Origin: JADKCZ01 sp963786945
GTDB lineage: Bacteria; Myxococcota; Myxococcia; Myxococcales; Anaeromyxobacteraceae
Assembly: GCA_963786945.1 (NCBI GenBank)
Contig: CAWBAO010000005.1
Coordinates: 248,001 to 312,000 of the forward strand
Direction of reading: 5' to 3'
Length of the DNA: 64,000 nt
In this document: piece after piece, positions 1 through 8,593 of the stretch
Layout: each line of letters starts with the position of its first letter
How positions within the stretch are numbered: the first letter of the stretch is position 1
Notes under the pieces: model-generated
The model's input: only the letters and a program-made list of their open reading frames with translations
Told to the model about the DNA's origin: nothing
Databases searched by the model: none
Translations under genes and position numbers: made by a program

Positions 1-1312
1 CACCTGCCGCTGCTGCGCGGCTCGGCCAGCATCCAGGCCGGCTTCCTCGGCCTGGTGCTGCTGGTGACGCCGTGGGCCTTCGGCCTCGGGCCGCTGGCCA
101 TCGTGCTGGTGGCGCTGACCGCGGCCTGGCTCTACCTCTCCACGGCCGAGCGGCTGGCCATGACGGCGGCGGTGCTGCTGGTGGCCGCCGGGCCGTGGGC
201 GGCGCAGGAGGCGGTGCGGTCCATCGCCTGGACCGGGACGCTGGCGGAGGCGGTGCACGAGCTGGAGCACGGCGCCCCCAGCGAGGCCGAGGTGGCGGAG
301 CTGGCCGCACGGGCCTCGGAGGGCAGCAGCCCGGCCCCGCTGGCCGCGGCCCTGGGACGGCAGGCCAAGCGCCGCGGTGACCTGGTGGCCGCCACCCGAT
401 GGTACGCCGAGGCCCTCCGCGCCGACCCGCGGGCCGCCGAGGTCCAGGTCAACCTCGGCAACGTGCTCTTCCTGCAGGGCAACCTCGAGGGGGCCAAGGC
501 CTCCTACCTGGAGGCGGTCGACCACGCCGCCGGCGACCGGACCATCCAGGCGGCCGCGCACTACGACCTCTCCAAGCTCTACCTGCGGACCTCGGACATC
601 GAGCGGTCGAGCGCGGCCCGCGACCGGGCCGAGCAGGAGGACGGCGCCTTCCTCCGCCGCTTCGGCGCCGACGACGACTTCTCCGCCAACCGGTACCTGG
701 TCGACGTGCCGGTGCCGGCCGCCAAGGTGCTGGCCCTGGCCTCCGGGGACGGCGCCCCGGAGGCGATCAGGGACGCGGTTCCGAGCCCGGCTGGCCGGGG
801 CGCTGCCGGCCTGGACGTGGCCGTGGGTGCCGCTGTCGCTCATGGTGGTGCTCTGGGGGGGCCTGCTGCTCGAGCCCCGCCTGGCCCCGTCGCGGGCCTG
901 CGAGCGGTGCGGGCGACCGGCCTGCCGCCGCTGCGACGGGGGGGGCGGCGGGCCGCTCTGCGGCCAGTGCGTCAACGTGTACGTGAAGAAGGGCCTGGTC
1001 GACCCCCGTGACCGGCTGCTCAAGGACGCCGCGGTGAGGCGCCACGAGAAGGTGCAGCAGGTGGTGACGCGCGCCCTGGCGGTGGGGAGCGGCGGCGGCG
1101 GCCACCTCTACGGTGGCGCCCCGTGGAAGGGGCTGGCGCTGGTGACCACGCTCCTCTTCCTCGGCTTCCTGGTCTGGTTCTGGCGAGGGCTGATGCCGCC
1201 GCCGCTCCCGACCCCGTACCTGCTGGCCGGCAAGGCGGCGGTGGCCATCCCCCTCGCGGTGGTCATCTACGTGGTCGCGGTGCGCGACCTCTTCCGCCGG
1301 ACCGGATCGTAG
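1..1312 (+). CDS. TPR membrane protein with C-terminal zinc ribbon (5' partial, one frameshift)
   Basis: The reading frame is open from base 1, so the N-terminus lies outside the window. The visible protein has two hydrophobic segments, a TPR stretch (GDLVAATRWYAEALRADP and following repeats, bases about 380-650), a transmembrane segment (PLSLMVVLWGGLLL), a zinc ribbon with CxxC pairs (CERCGRPACRRC, then CGQC), and two more membrane helices before the stop. The frame changes by +1 around 765-785: before it the TPR part reads in frame 1, after it the membrane and zinc part reads in frame 2. Removing one base gives 437 codons, so one inserted base or a real frameshift explains it. TPR plus membrane plus zinc ribbon suggests a scaffold, but I do not recognise a specific function. 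It lies 9 nt before the PATAN gene and may share its operon. Confidence 0.6.
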
Positions 1313-1321
1313 GAGCGACGC

Positions 1322-2524
1322 GTGGCGCTCAAGGGGACACTCAAGGACTTCGGGATCGCCGAGATCCTCCAGCTCATCGGCCAGCAGGCCAAGAGCGGCG
1401 TGCTGCACCTCGAGTCGCGCGACGACGTCATCCACATCGCCATGGCCGAGGGGAGCGTGGTCCGCGCCGAGTCGGCGGGCCGAAAGGCGAGGGAGAAGCT
1501 GGGCACGCTGCTGGTCCGTGCCGAGCTCATCACCCAGGCGCAGCTCGACCAGGCGCTCGACCTCCAGAAGCGGACCCTGCGACGCCTCGGCGACATCCTC
1601 GTCGAGCTGGAGTACGTCACCGTCGACCAGCTTCGCGAGATGACGGCGCTGCAGACCACCGAGACCGTCTACAAGCTCTTCCACTGGAAGAGCGGGACCT
1701 ACGCGTTCGAGCCGGGCGACGTGGAGTGGGACCCGGAGACGGTCACCCCGGTCCGTGCCGAGTCGGTGCTGATGGAGGGGTTCCGGCAGGTGGACGAGTG
1801 GCCGCTGGTCCGCAAGCGGATCAGCTCGCCCGAGATGACCTTCGAGCGGCTCCGCACCCCCGAGCCCGAGCGGGCCCGGACCGGCAGCGTCGACCAGGAC
1901 GTGGACCGGGCCTTCGACGCGTTCGGGGAGGCACCGGACCGCGAGGCGGACGGCGACCAGGCCGACCTGGCGCTGGGGCGGGGCGAGCGGCGGGTCTTCG
2001 AGCTGGCGCTGCCCGGCCGGACCGTCGAGCAGATCGTCGATCTCTCGCGGCTGGGCGAGTTCGAGACCAGCAAGGCCCTGCAGAACCTCGTCAACCTCGG
2101 CTACCTGCGGGCGGTGGCGCCGGCGCGCTCGCGGGGCGGCGCGGTGGGCGCCTATGCCCGCGACCTGCAGCACCGCACCCGGACCTGGCTGGTGCGCGGC
2201 GCGGCCACCGTGGCCATCGCCATCGCGCTGGCCGGGATGGTGCTCTGGGTGGACCAGCGCGGCCGCGCCATGGGGGGCGGCGGTGGCGGGGTCGACCTGG
2301 GCGACAACGTGGCGCCCCGGTTCCTGGCCCGCTATCAGCTGGCGAGGTTGCGAGGGGCGCTGGACGTCTACCGGGTGGAGAAGGGGCAGTACCCGGAACG
2401 GCTCGAGGAGCTGGTGGCGGTCGGGCTGGTGAGCCCGCGCGACCTGCGCCTCCCGTGGAGCCAGCCCTACCACTACCGCCGCCGCCCCGACGGCGGCTTC
2501 GTCCTGCTCTCGCCGGTGGAGTGA
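1322..2524 (+). CDS. PATAN (DUF4388) protein with GspE-N-like, winged-helix and pilin-like C-terminal parts
   Basis: A 400-residue protein starting at GTG with AGGAG about 5 nt upstream. Residues 1-60 (LKGTLKDFGIAEILQLIGQQ) match the PATAN/DUF4388 domain, common in myxobacteria and cyanobacteria and often linked to two-component or GTPase signalling. Residues about 60-130 (LGTLLVRAELITQAQLDQAL) resemble the N-terminal domain of GspE/MshE ATPases, which in MshE binds c-di-GMP. A winged-helix-like region follows, then a transmembrane helix near residue 290 (VAIAIALAGMVLWV). The last 65 residues (LDVYRVEKGQYPERLEELV) look like the soluble part of a GspG-type pseudopilin. I infer a membrane-anchored regulatory or assembly protein; the exact role is unknown. 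Confidence 0.75.
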   Translation: MALKGTLKDFGIAEILQLIGQQAKSGVLHLESRDDVIHIAMAEGSVVRAESAGRKAREKLGTLLVRAELITQAQLDQALDLQKRTLRRLGDILVELEYVTVDQLREMTALQTTETVYKLFHWKSGTYAFEPGDVEWDPETVTPVRAESVLMEGFRQVDEWPLVRKRISSPEMTFERLRTPEPERARTGSVDQDVDRAFDAFGEAPDREADGDQADLALGRGERRVFELALPGRTVEQIVDLSRLGEFETSKALQNLVNLGYLRAVAPARSRGGAVGAYARDLQHRTRTWLVRGAATVAIAIALAGMVLWVDQRGRAMGGGGGGVDLGDNVAPRFLARYQLARLRGALDVYRVEKGQYPERLEELVAVGLVSPRDLRLPWSQPYHYRRRPDGGFVLLSPVE

Positions 2525-2529
2525 GCCGA

Positions 2530-3555
2530 GTGCCCGAGACCCGTTCGCTGCGCATCGAGCTGCCCGACAACGATCGGGTGCGCGCCCTCTGCGGCGCCCA
2601 CAACGAGCACCTCAAGCTCATCGAGCGGCGCCTGGGGATCCAGCTGGGGCTGCGCGGCGGCCAGCTGATCGTGGCGGGCGATGACCCGGCGCGCCTGGCG
2701 CTGGCCGAGCGGCTGCTGCGCGAGCTCTATGGCCTGCTCGAGGAGGGCTTCCCGCTCCACCTCGAGGACGTGGACCAGGCGACCAAGCTGGCGGGGCAGG
2801 GGGTGGCCCTGCGCGAGGTCTTCGGCCACACCGTCTTCGTGTCGGCACGCCACCGGGTCATCACGCCCAAGGGGCTGGCGCAGAAGCGCTACGTGCAGGC
2901 CATCCGCGACCAGGACATCGTCTTCGGCGTCGGCCCGGCCGGGACCGGGAAGACCTACCTCGCCATGGCGATGGCCGTCTCGTTCCTGGTCGAGCGGAAG
3001 GTGAAGCGGATCGTGCTGACGCGGCCGGCGGTGGAGGCGGGGGAGCGGCTCGGCTTCCTTCCGGGGGACATCGCCGAGAAGGTGAACCCGTACCTGCGGC
3101 CGCTCCACGACGCGCTCTTCGACATGGTGGACGACGAGAAGGCCAATGCCTTCATCGAGCGCGGCACGGTGGAGGTGGCGCCGCTGGCCTTCATGCGGGG
3201 GCGGACGCTCAACGACGCCTTCATCATCCTCGACGAGGCGCAGAACACCACCGCGGAGCAGATGAAGATGTTCCTGACCCGGCTCGGCTACGGCTCCAAG
3301 GCGGTGGTCACCGGCGACGTGACGCAGGTGGACCTGCCCAGCGGGCGGGCATCCGGCCTGATGGAGGCCCAGAAGGTGCTGAAGGGGGTCGAGGGGATCG
3401 AGTTCTGCACCTTCACCGAGGTCGACGTGGTCCGCCACCCGCTGGTGCAGGAGGTGGTGCGCGCCTACGAGAGCTACGAGGCTGCGAGGCGGGCCCCGGG
3501 CGGGGGCGAGCCCGGGCCGGCCTCGGGCGGGCCGGGGGGCGGGCCGGGGGCCTGA
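2530..3555 (+). CDS. phoH: PhoH-family ATPase (YbeZ type)
   Basis: A 341-residue PhoH-like P-loop protein. Walker A is GPAGTGKT near residues 135-142, the PhoH signature LTRPAVEAGERLGFLPGD follows, and the Walker B region is IILDEAQNTT. Residues 1-110 form the KH-like N-terminal region of this subfamily. PhoH-like proteins are ATPases, possibly RNA helicases, that work with the endoribonuclease YbeY, and ybeY lies just downstream here. The GTG at 2530 has GGAG 8 nt upstream. An alternative GTG at 2521 overlaps the preceding stop but has no well-spaced ribosome site. The C-terminus is a glycine/proline-rich tail of about 25 residues. Confidence 0.93.
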   Translation: MPETRSLRIELPDNDRVRALCGAHNEHLKLIERRLGIQLGLRGGQLIVAGDDPARLALAERLLRELYGLLEEGFPLHLEDVDQATKLAGQGVALREVFGHTVFVSARHRVITPKGLAQKRYVQAIRDQDIVFGVGPAGTGKTYLAMAMAVSFLVERKVKRIVLTRPAVEAGERLGFLPGDIAEKVNPYLRPLHDALFDMVDDEKANAFIERGTVEVAPLAFMRGRTLNDAFIILDEAQNTTAEQMKMFLTRLGYGSKAVVTGDVTQVDLPSGRASGLMEAQKVLKGVEGIEFCTFTEVDVVRHPLVQEVVRAYESYEAARRAPGGGEPGPASGGPGGGPGA

Positions 3556-3689
3556 GAGGCGGGACTCGGCGCTAGGCGGGGTCGTCCGGCGGGACGGCGC
3601 GCGGACCACCGGGACGCGCCGCGGAACCGTGTTCCCTGGTGTTTCCAGTTCCCCGGCCGTTCCACGGACCTTTCCACCCCCTTCAGACA

Positions 3690-3706
3690 AACTACTCTGG
3701 GACGGG
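3690..3706 (+). repeat. REP-like 17-bp motif, copy A
   Basis: The sequence AACTACTCTGGGACGGG lies between phoH and the HD-domain gene. Copies at 14755 and 25154 are identical on the opposite strand, and the copy at 26417 matches at 15 of 17 positions. The copies at 25154 and 26417 flank a RAYT transposase gene, so the motif is best read as a dispersed REP-type element. It lies 33 nt before the chosen downstream start, so a regulatory function cannot be excluded. Confidence 0.6.
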
Positions 3707-3739
3707 AGCGAGGGGCGAGGGCGTTGCCAAGGCATGGGG

Positions 3740-6061
3740 ATGGGTGCAGGCTCCTCCTCCGTGCCCCCCACCTCGCCTCCCGGCCAGCGCCCCCGCGCCG
3801 TGCCGACACGGCTGCTGCTGCTCACCCTGCTGGCGGCCCTGAGCGTCGGGACCGGGTGGCTGCTGGCCCCGTCGGGACGTGACCGGCTCCCCGGTCCCGA
3901 GGCCCTCGGCGAGCCCTCGCCCGCCACCATCCGGGCCGATCGCGACGTCGACATCGTGGACGAGGCCGCCACGGCCCGCCGCCGCGCCGAGGCGGCCGCA
4001 CAGGCCCGGCCCGTCTACGACCACGACGAGGCCGCACCCGACGAGGCGGCCGCCCACATCCATGCCGCCTTCTCGCTGATGCGCGAGGAGGCGACGGCGC
4101 TCCGCCAGCAGCAGGCCACCGCCAGCCTGGCGGAGCTGCTCCCCCGCTACGCCGCGCAGCGCGACGCCTTCGTGGCCCGCCTCCAGCTGCTGGTCCGCGA
4201 CGCCGACTTCAACGCCCTGGCGGTGGCCCGCTTCTCCGAGCCGGTCGAGCGGGAGCTGGTGGGCCTGGCTCGCAAGGGGCTCAGCGGGCTGGTGGTGCAG
4301 GACGAGGCCCTGCTCCCCGACGACCGCGCCGCCGGCATGCTGGTCCGGACCATCCGCTCGGGCCGGCTGACCGGGGAGGGGATGCTGACCGACCTGTCGC
4401 TGGTCCGCACCGTGGAGACGGCGAGGCAGGAGGTGGCGGCCGCCGGCGGCGCGCGGCTGGCGAGCCTGCCTCCGGCCCTCCGCGCCACCCTGGTCCACCT
4501 GGCCTCCGAGTCGGTCCGGCCGACCCTGGTGCACAACCAGGCCGAGACCGAGCGCCGGCGCGCCGAGGCGGCCGCCCGGGTCAAGCCAGTGGGCGTCTCC
4601 GTGCACCGCGGCGAGCGGGTGGTGGCCGCGGGCGAGCGCATCGGCGGGGAGCACCTGGCGGTCTTCGAGGCGCTGCGGGCCGCGCAGTCGGGGCGGGAGC
4701 GGTGGCGGATCCGGCTGGCGGTGGCCCTGGCCATGGCGCTGCTGCTGGCGGGGGCGTGGCGGGTGGCCGGCGCGACCCGGCCCGGCGGCCGCCCGCGCCC
4801 GGGCGCGGTCGACGCCCTGGTCGGCGGCGGCCTGCTGGCCGGGGTGCTGCTGGCCGGGAGCGGGGTGACCGCGCTCTCCGACCTCCTCCAGGACCAGTTC
4901 CCCGGCCTCGCCCACCCGCCGCTCCTCCACCTCGTGCCGGTCGCGGCGGCGGTCCTGCTGGCGAGGGACCTGCTCGGGACCTCCGCGGCCCTCCTCCTGG
5001 CCCTGGTGGCCAGCCTGGCCCTCGGCCTGACGGCCGGTGACTCGGTCCCGCTCGCGCTCCACGCCGCGGTGACCTCGCTGGCCGCGCTCGGCTTCGGGGC
5101 CCGGCGGCGGGAGGACTGGGCGCTCCTGCGCTGCGCCGCGACCACCGGCCTCTCCGGCGCCCTGGTGGCGGCCGCCATGGCGCTCTCCGGCGGTGCGCCC
5201 CCCGCCGAGCTGGTGCTCTCGGTGGGCGCGGCGCTGCTCAGCGGGGCGGCGCTGGTCCCGCTGCTGGTGGCGGGGCTGCTGCCGCCGCTGGCCCGGCTGC
5301 TCGGCCGCGTCACCGACGCCCAGCTCCGCGGGCTCGCCAACCTGAACCACCCGGCCCTCAAGGAGCTGATCGTCCAGGCCCCCGGCACCTATCGCCACTC
5401 CATCGTGGTGGGCGCCCTGGTGGAGGAGGCGGCCCGGGCCATCGGCGCCGATCCCCTGCTGGCCCGTGTCGGGGCCTACTACCACGACCTCGGCAAGATG
5501 CGATCGCCGCTGCTCTTCGCCGAGAACCAGCGCGATCGGAACGAGCACGACGAGCTGGCGCCGCCCATGAGCGCCATCGCCATCAAGCGCCACCTCGCCG
5601 ACGGGCTGGAGGCGGCGCGGCGCTGGCGCCTGCCCCGGGAGGTCCGCGACTTCATCGAGCAGCACCACGGGACCCGGTTGATCGGGTACTTCTGGGCCAG
5701 GCAGCGGCAGGTGGCCGAGGCGGGCGGGGCGCCGGCCGACGAGGCCACCTTCCGCTACCCGGGACCCAAGCCGCAGACCCGCGAGGTGGCGCTGGTGATG
5801 CTGGCCGACGCCTGCGAGTCGAGTGCGCACCTGGCCGAGCGCACCTCCGCCGATGGGCTGCGGGCGCTGGTCGACCTGCGGTTCGCCGAGATCGTCGCCG
5901 AGGGGCAGCTGGACCAGTGCGAGCTGACCCAGCGCGACCTGGCGCGGGCGGCCGAGGCCATCACCAGGGTCCTGCAGGTCCACGTCCAGTCCCGCCCCGA
6001 GCGGCCGCCCCGCAGCGCCGGCGACCCGCCCGGCGCGATCCACCTGGTGCGGGCACCATGA
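3740..6061 (+). CDS. 7TM-HD family membrane phosphohydrolase (PgpH/YqfF-like)
   Basis: A 773-residue protein with the architecture of the 7TM-HD family. An N-terminal membrane anchor (LLLLTLLAALSVGTGWLLAP) is followed by about 300 extracytoplasmic residues (7TMR-HDED type), a cluster of about seven membrane helices around bases 4710-5300, and a cytoplasmic HD domain. The HD residues are visible as YRHS and AYYHDLGKM, and a later HH (EQHHGTRL) adds further ligands. In Firmicutes, PgpH hydrolyses c-di-AMP; in Deltaproteobacteria and Myxococcota the substrate is not established. ATG 3740 is preferred over ATG 3734 because AAGG is 7 nt upstream. It overlaps ybeY by ATGA, and the phoH-pgpH-ybeY order is widely conserved. 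Confidence 0.88.
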   Translation: MGAGSSSVPPTSPPGQRPRAVPTRLLLLTLLAALSVGTGWLLAPSGRDRLPGPEALGEPSPATIRADRDVDIVDEAATARRRAEAAAQARPVYDHDEAAPDEAAAHIHAAFSLMREEATALRQQQATASLAELLPRYAAQRDAFVARLQLLVRDADFNALAVARFSEPVERELVGLARKGLSGLVVQDEALLPDDRAAGMLVRTIRSGRLTGEGMLTDLSLVRTVETARQEVAAAGGARLASLPPALRATLVHLASESVRPTLVHNQAETERRRAEAAARVKPVGVSVHRGERVVAAGERIGGEHLAVFEALRAAQSGRERWRIRLAVALAMALLLAGAWRVAGATRPGGRPRPGAVDALVGGGLLAGVLLAGSGVTALSDLLQDQFPGLAHPPLLHLVPVAAAVLLARDLLGTSAALLLALVASLALGLTAGDSVPLALHAAVTSLAALGFGARRREDWALLRCAATTGLSGALVAAAMALSGGAPPAELVLSVGAALLSGAALVPLLVAGLLPPLARLLGRVTDAQLRGLANLNHPALKELIVQAPGTYRHSIVVGALVEEAARAIGADPLLARVGAYYHDLGKMRSPLLFAENQRDRNEHDELAPPMSAIAIKRHLADGLEAARRWRLPREVRDFIEQHHGTRLIGYFWARQRQVAEAGGAPADEATFRYPGPKPQTREVALVMLADACESSAHLAERTSADGLRALVDLRFAEIVAEGQLDQCELTQRDLARAAEAITRVLQVHVQSRPERPPRSAGDPPGAIHLVRAP

Positions 6062-6612
6062 TCGACAGCCGCAGCAGCCATCCCCGGGGCGGGGGCCAGG
6101 CCCGCCGGCTGGCCGCCACGGCCCGCCGCTATCTCCGGGCCCTGGGGCGCGCCGAGGCCGGGCTCTCCATCCTGGTGGTCACCGACGGTGTCATCCGTGG
6201 CCTGAACCGGCGCTGGCGGGCCGTGGACAAGGCCACCGACGTGCTCTCCTTCCCGTTCTCCGACCCGCCGGGAGGTGGGCCGTACCTGGGGGACGTGGTA
6301 GTGTCGCTCGACACGGCGCGCCGCCGGGCCCGCGCAGAACGGCGATCGCTGGTGTCGGAGCTGGATCGATACCTCGCCCACGGCCTCCTCCACCTGCTCG
6401 GCTTCGATCACGGGCGGCCCGGGGAGGCGAGGCGGATGGCGGCGCAGGAAGAGGCGCTGATGGGGGCCCACGGGCTGGTGGGCGACACGCTGCAGGAGCA
6501 TGGCAGGAGCGGATGGATCCCTTCGCGGACATCGACCTCGACTCGGAGTCGGTCTGGCTCGACGGCGCCTGGTACGCGCGCGACGACCTCGCGCAGCGCA
6601 TCAAGGAGATGA
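6058..6612 (+). CDS. ybeY: Endoribonuclease YbeY (16S rRNA maturation)
   Basis: The metal site H-x3-H-x5-H is intact (HGLLHLLGFDH), with the YbeY core VDKATDVLSFPFS before it. YbeY is a zinc-dependent endoribonuclease for rRNA maturation and 70S quality control. It starts in an ATGA overlap with the HD gene, implying translational coupling, and phoH is two genes upstream. The last 34 residues or so (after about residue 150) are rich in Ser, Thr and Arg and overlap the next gene by 100 nt. This tail looks like out-of-frame reading of that gene rather than conserved YbeY sequence. A lost stop codon or a small indel near 6490-6510 could explain it. Confidence 0.88.
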   Translation: MIDSRSSHPRGGGQARRLAATARRYLRALGRAEAGLSILVVTDGVIRGLNRRWRAVDKATDVLSFPFSDPPGGGPYLGDVVVSLDTARRRARAERRSLVSELDRYLAHGLLHLLGFDHGRPGEARRMAAQEEALMGAHGLVGDTLQEHGRSGWIPSRTSTSTRSRSGSTAPGTRATTSRSASRR

Positions 6613-6920
6613 TCGAGGCGGGCGACTTCAGGGTGGCCCGCCCGTCGCAGGCCCTGGAACGGCTGGAAGCCGCGCTGGGGCAGGCGCAGGTGCTGAGCGT
6701 GCGGATGCCGGCCGACCTGGCCGAGGCCGCCGCGGCCACCGCAGCGCGGCTCGGCCGCCCGGTGGGCCACCTCATCCGCGAGGCCGTGGCCTACTACCTG
6801 GCCGCCGCCGCGGCCTACGGCGCGGCCCAGGGGCGGGCGCACGCCGAGGCCAGCGCCCCGCCCGGCCGGCCGGGCGAGCCTGGCCCCGCCGAGGCCAGCT
6901 TCTTCAAGCGGAATCCCTGA
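6513..6920 (+). CDS. Ribbon-helix-helix-like small protein
   Basis: A 135-residue protein starting at ATG 6513 with AGGAG about 5 nt upstream. Residues about 63-100 (LSVRMPADLAEAAAATAARL, then a helix ending in YYLA) fit a ribbon-helix-helix DNA-binding fold as in CopG/MetJ-type repressors. The N-terminal 45 residues are acidic, and the C-terminus is an Ala/Pro/Gly-rich tail ending FFKRNP. It sits between ybeY (overlapping it by 100 nt) and lnt (6 nt gap), so it is co-transcribed with them. No toxin partner is adjacent, so a toxin-antitoxin role is not supported. The specific target is unknown. Confidence 0.72.
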   Translation: MDPFADIDLDSESVWLDGAWYARDDLAQRIKEMIEAGDFRVARPSQALERLEAALGQAQVLSVRMPADLAEAAAATAARLGRPVGHLIREAVAYYLAAAAAYGAAQGRAHAEASAPPGRPGEPGPAEASFFKRNP

Positions 6921-6926
6921 CCGACG

Positions 6927-8582
6927 ATGCGCCGCTTCACCCCGCTCCTCGCCGCCATCGGCTCGGGCGCCGCCCTGGCGTCGTCGTTCCCCCTGGTGGT
7001 GCCGTGGATCTCGCTGCGCGAGCTCGATCCGGCCGGCTGGGCCGGCCTGCTGGCCTGGGCGGCGCTGGTCCCCCTGCTCTGGGCTCTGGGGCGGGTCCGC
7101 ACCGCGCGGGCGGCGGCCGGGCTCGGCTTCGCCGCCGGGCTGGCCTGCTTCTACGCCGCCATCCACTGGGTGAGCCACGCCATGACCGCCTTCGGCGGCC
7201 TGCCCGGCTGGGTGGCCTTCATCGGGCTCTCGGCGCTGGTCGCCTTCATGGCCGCCCACTGGGCGCTGGCGGCGGCCGTGGCCTTCGCGGTGCGGCGCGC
7301 GCTGGGCTGGCCGCTCTGGGTCCATTTCCCGGTGGTCTGGACCGCGACCGAGCTGCTGCGGGACCACCTCTTCACCGGCTTCCCCTGGGCCAACCTCGGC
7401 TACACCCAGGTCCGCACCCTGCCGGTGGCCCAGCTGGCCGCCCTGGGGGGCGTCTACGCCATCGCCTGGCTGGTGGCGCTGGTCAACGCGACGCTGGCCG
7501 AGGCCCTGGAGGCGCGCCTGGCGGGGCGGCCGCCCCCGTGGCGGCTGCTGGGCAGCGTGGCGGCCCTGCTGGCGCTGGTGGTGGCCGGCGGGGCCTGGCG
7601 GCTGGCCTCGCTCCGCGCCGAGCTGGCCGCGGCGCCGTCGATCGAGGTGGCGGTGGTGCAGGTCAACCTCGACCAGGGGGCCAAGAACCGGGCCCGCGAC
7701 CACGTCGAGACGGTCATGCGGCGGCTGGTGCCGCCCACCCTCGAGGCGGACCGCGAGGGGGCCGAGCTGATCGCCTGGCCGGAGGCGGCCTACCCCGGCT
7801 ACGCCCGCCCCACCACCCGCAGCTTCGCCGGCGGGCGCGCCCGACTCCCGCCGCTCACCCAGGCCCACCTGCTGCTGGGCGCCGCCACCCTCGAGGAGGT
7901 CCGAGGGCGGGGCGGCGAGCCGCTGCTCAAGGTGGAGAACAGCACCTTCCTCGTGGCCCCGGACCTCTCGGTGATGGGGCGCTACGTCAAGCACCACCTG
8001 GTGCCCTTCGGGGAGTACGTGCCGCTGGCCGACTGGCTGCCCTTCCTGCGCCAGGTGGTCCCGGGGCTGGCGCCGGCCAGCCCGGGCGGCGCGCTCGGGC
8101 TGCTCCAGTTCACCGGCCGGGACGGGGCGCCGGTGCGGGTGGGATCCATGATCTGCTTCGACGCCATCTTCCCCGAGATCGGCGTGGCCTTCGCGCGCCA
8201 GGACCCGGACCTGCTGGTCAACCCCACCAACGACGCCTGGTACGGCTACTCCTCCGGGCCCTACCAGTTCCTCGACATCGTCCGGCTGCGCGCCGTCGAG
8301 ACCGGGCGCTCGATCGCCCGGCCCGCCTACTCGGGCGTCTCGGCGCTCATCCTCCCCACCGGCGAGCTGCTCCCCGGTGCGCTGGAGGTCGGGCCGGTCG
8401 ACCCGGATCTGGCCCCCGACCCCGACGAGCCGGCCCGCATGCTGCGCGGGCGCCTGCCGCGGCGACATGGCTTGACGCCATATGCCCGGTTCGGCGATCT
8501 CTTCGCCGGCGCCTGCGCCGTCCTCTCGCTGGCGGCGCTGGCGGCCGCCTGGCGGGTCCGCCGCACCGCCGCATCCCCCTAG
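6927..8582 (+). CDS. lnt: Apolipoprotein N-acyltransferase
   Basis: A 551-residue integral membrane enzyme that adds the third acyl chain to the N-terminal Cys of lipoproteins in the inner membrane. An N-terminal block of about seven helices (from PLVVPWISL to about residue 215) is followed by a periplasmic nitrilase-like domain. The catalytic triad is visible: Glu in IAWPEAAYPGY, Lys in YVKHHLVPFGEYVPL and Cys in SMICFDAIFPEIG. A final hydrophobic helix closes the protein. It starts 6 nt after the RHH gene and 11 nt before prfB. Several predicted lipoproteins in this window would be substrates. Confidence 0.93.
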   Translation: MRRFTPLLAAIGSGAALASSFPLVVPWISLRELDPAGWAGLLAWAALVPLLWALGRVRTARAAAGLGFAAGLACFYAAIHWVSHAMTAFGGLPGWVAFIGLSALVAFMAAHWALAAAVAFAVRRALGWPLWVHFPVVWTATELLRDHLFTGFPWANLGYTQVRTLPVAQLAALGGVYAIAWLVALVNATLAEALEARLAGRPPPWRLLGSVAALLALVVAGGAWRLASLRAELAAAPSIEVAVVQVNLDQGAKNRARDHVETVMRRLVPPTLEADREGAELIAWPEAAYPGYARPTTRSFAGGRARLPPLTQAHLLLGAATLEEVRGRGGEPLLKVENSTFLVAPDLSVMGRYVKHHLVPFGEYVPLADWLPFLRQVVPGLAPASPGGALGLLQFTGRDGAPVRVGSMICFDAIFPEIGVAFARQDPDLLVNPTNDAWYGYSSGPYQFLDIVRLRAVETGRSIARPAYSGVSALILPTGELLPGALEVGPVDPDLAPDPDEPARMLRGRLPRRHGLTPYARFGDLFAGACAVLSLAALAAAWRVRRTAASP

Positions 8583-8593
8583 GAGTCAACCAC

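Noticed and set aside
3620..3690. Short TTCC-containing repeats upstream of the HD gene
   Set aside because: The repeats are irregular and GC-rich composition can produce them; no consistent unit or spacing was found.
3690..3706. Reading the 17-bp motif as a sigma-70 or sigma-54 promoter
   Set aside because: Two copies lie over stop codons, one of them facing a convergent gene, and there is no TGGC-N-GC element; dispersed REP-like repeat fits better. A promoter role for copy A alone remains open.
6513..6920. RHH gene as the antitoxin of a toxin-antitoxin pair
   Set aside because: No toxin-like gene is adjacent; its neighbours are ybeY and lnt.
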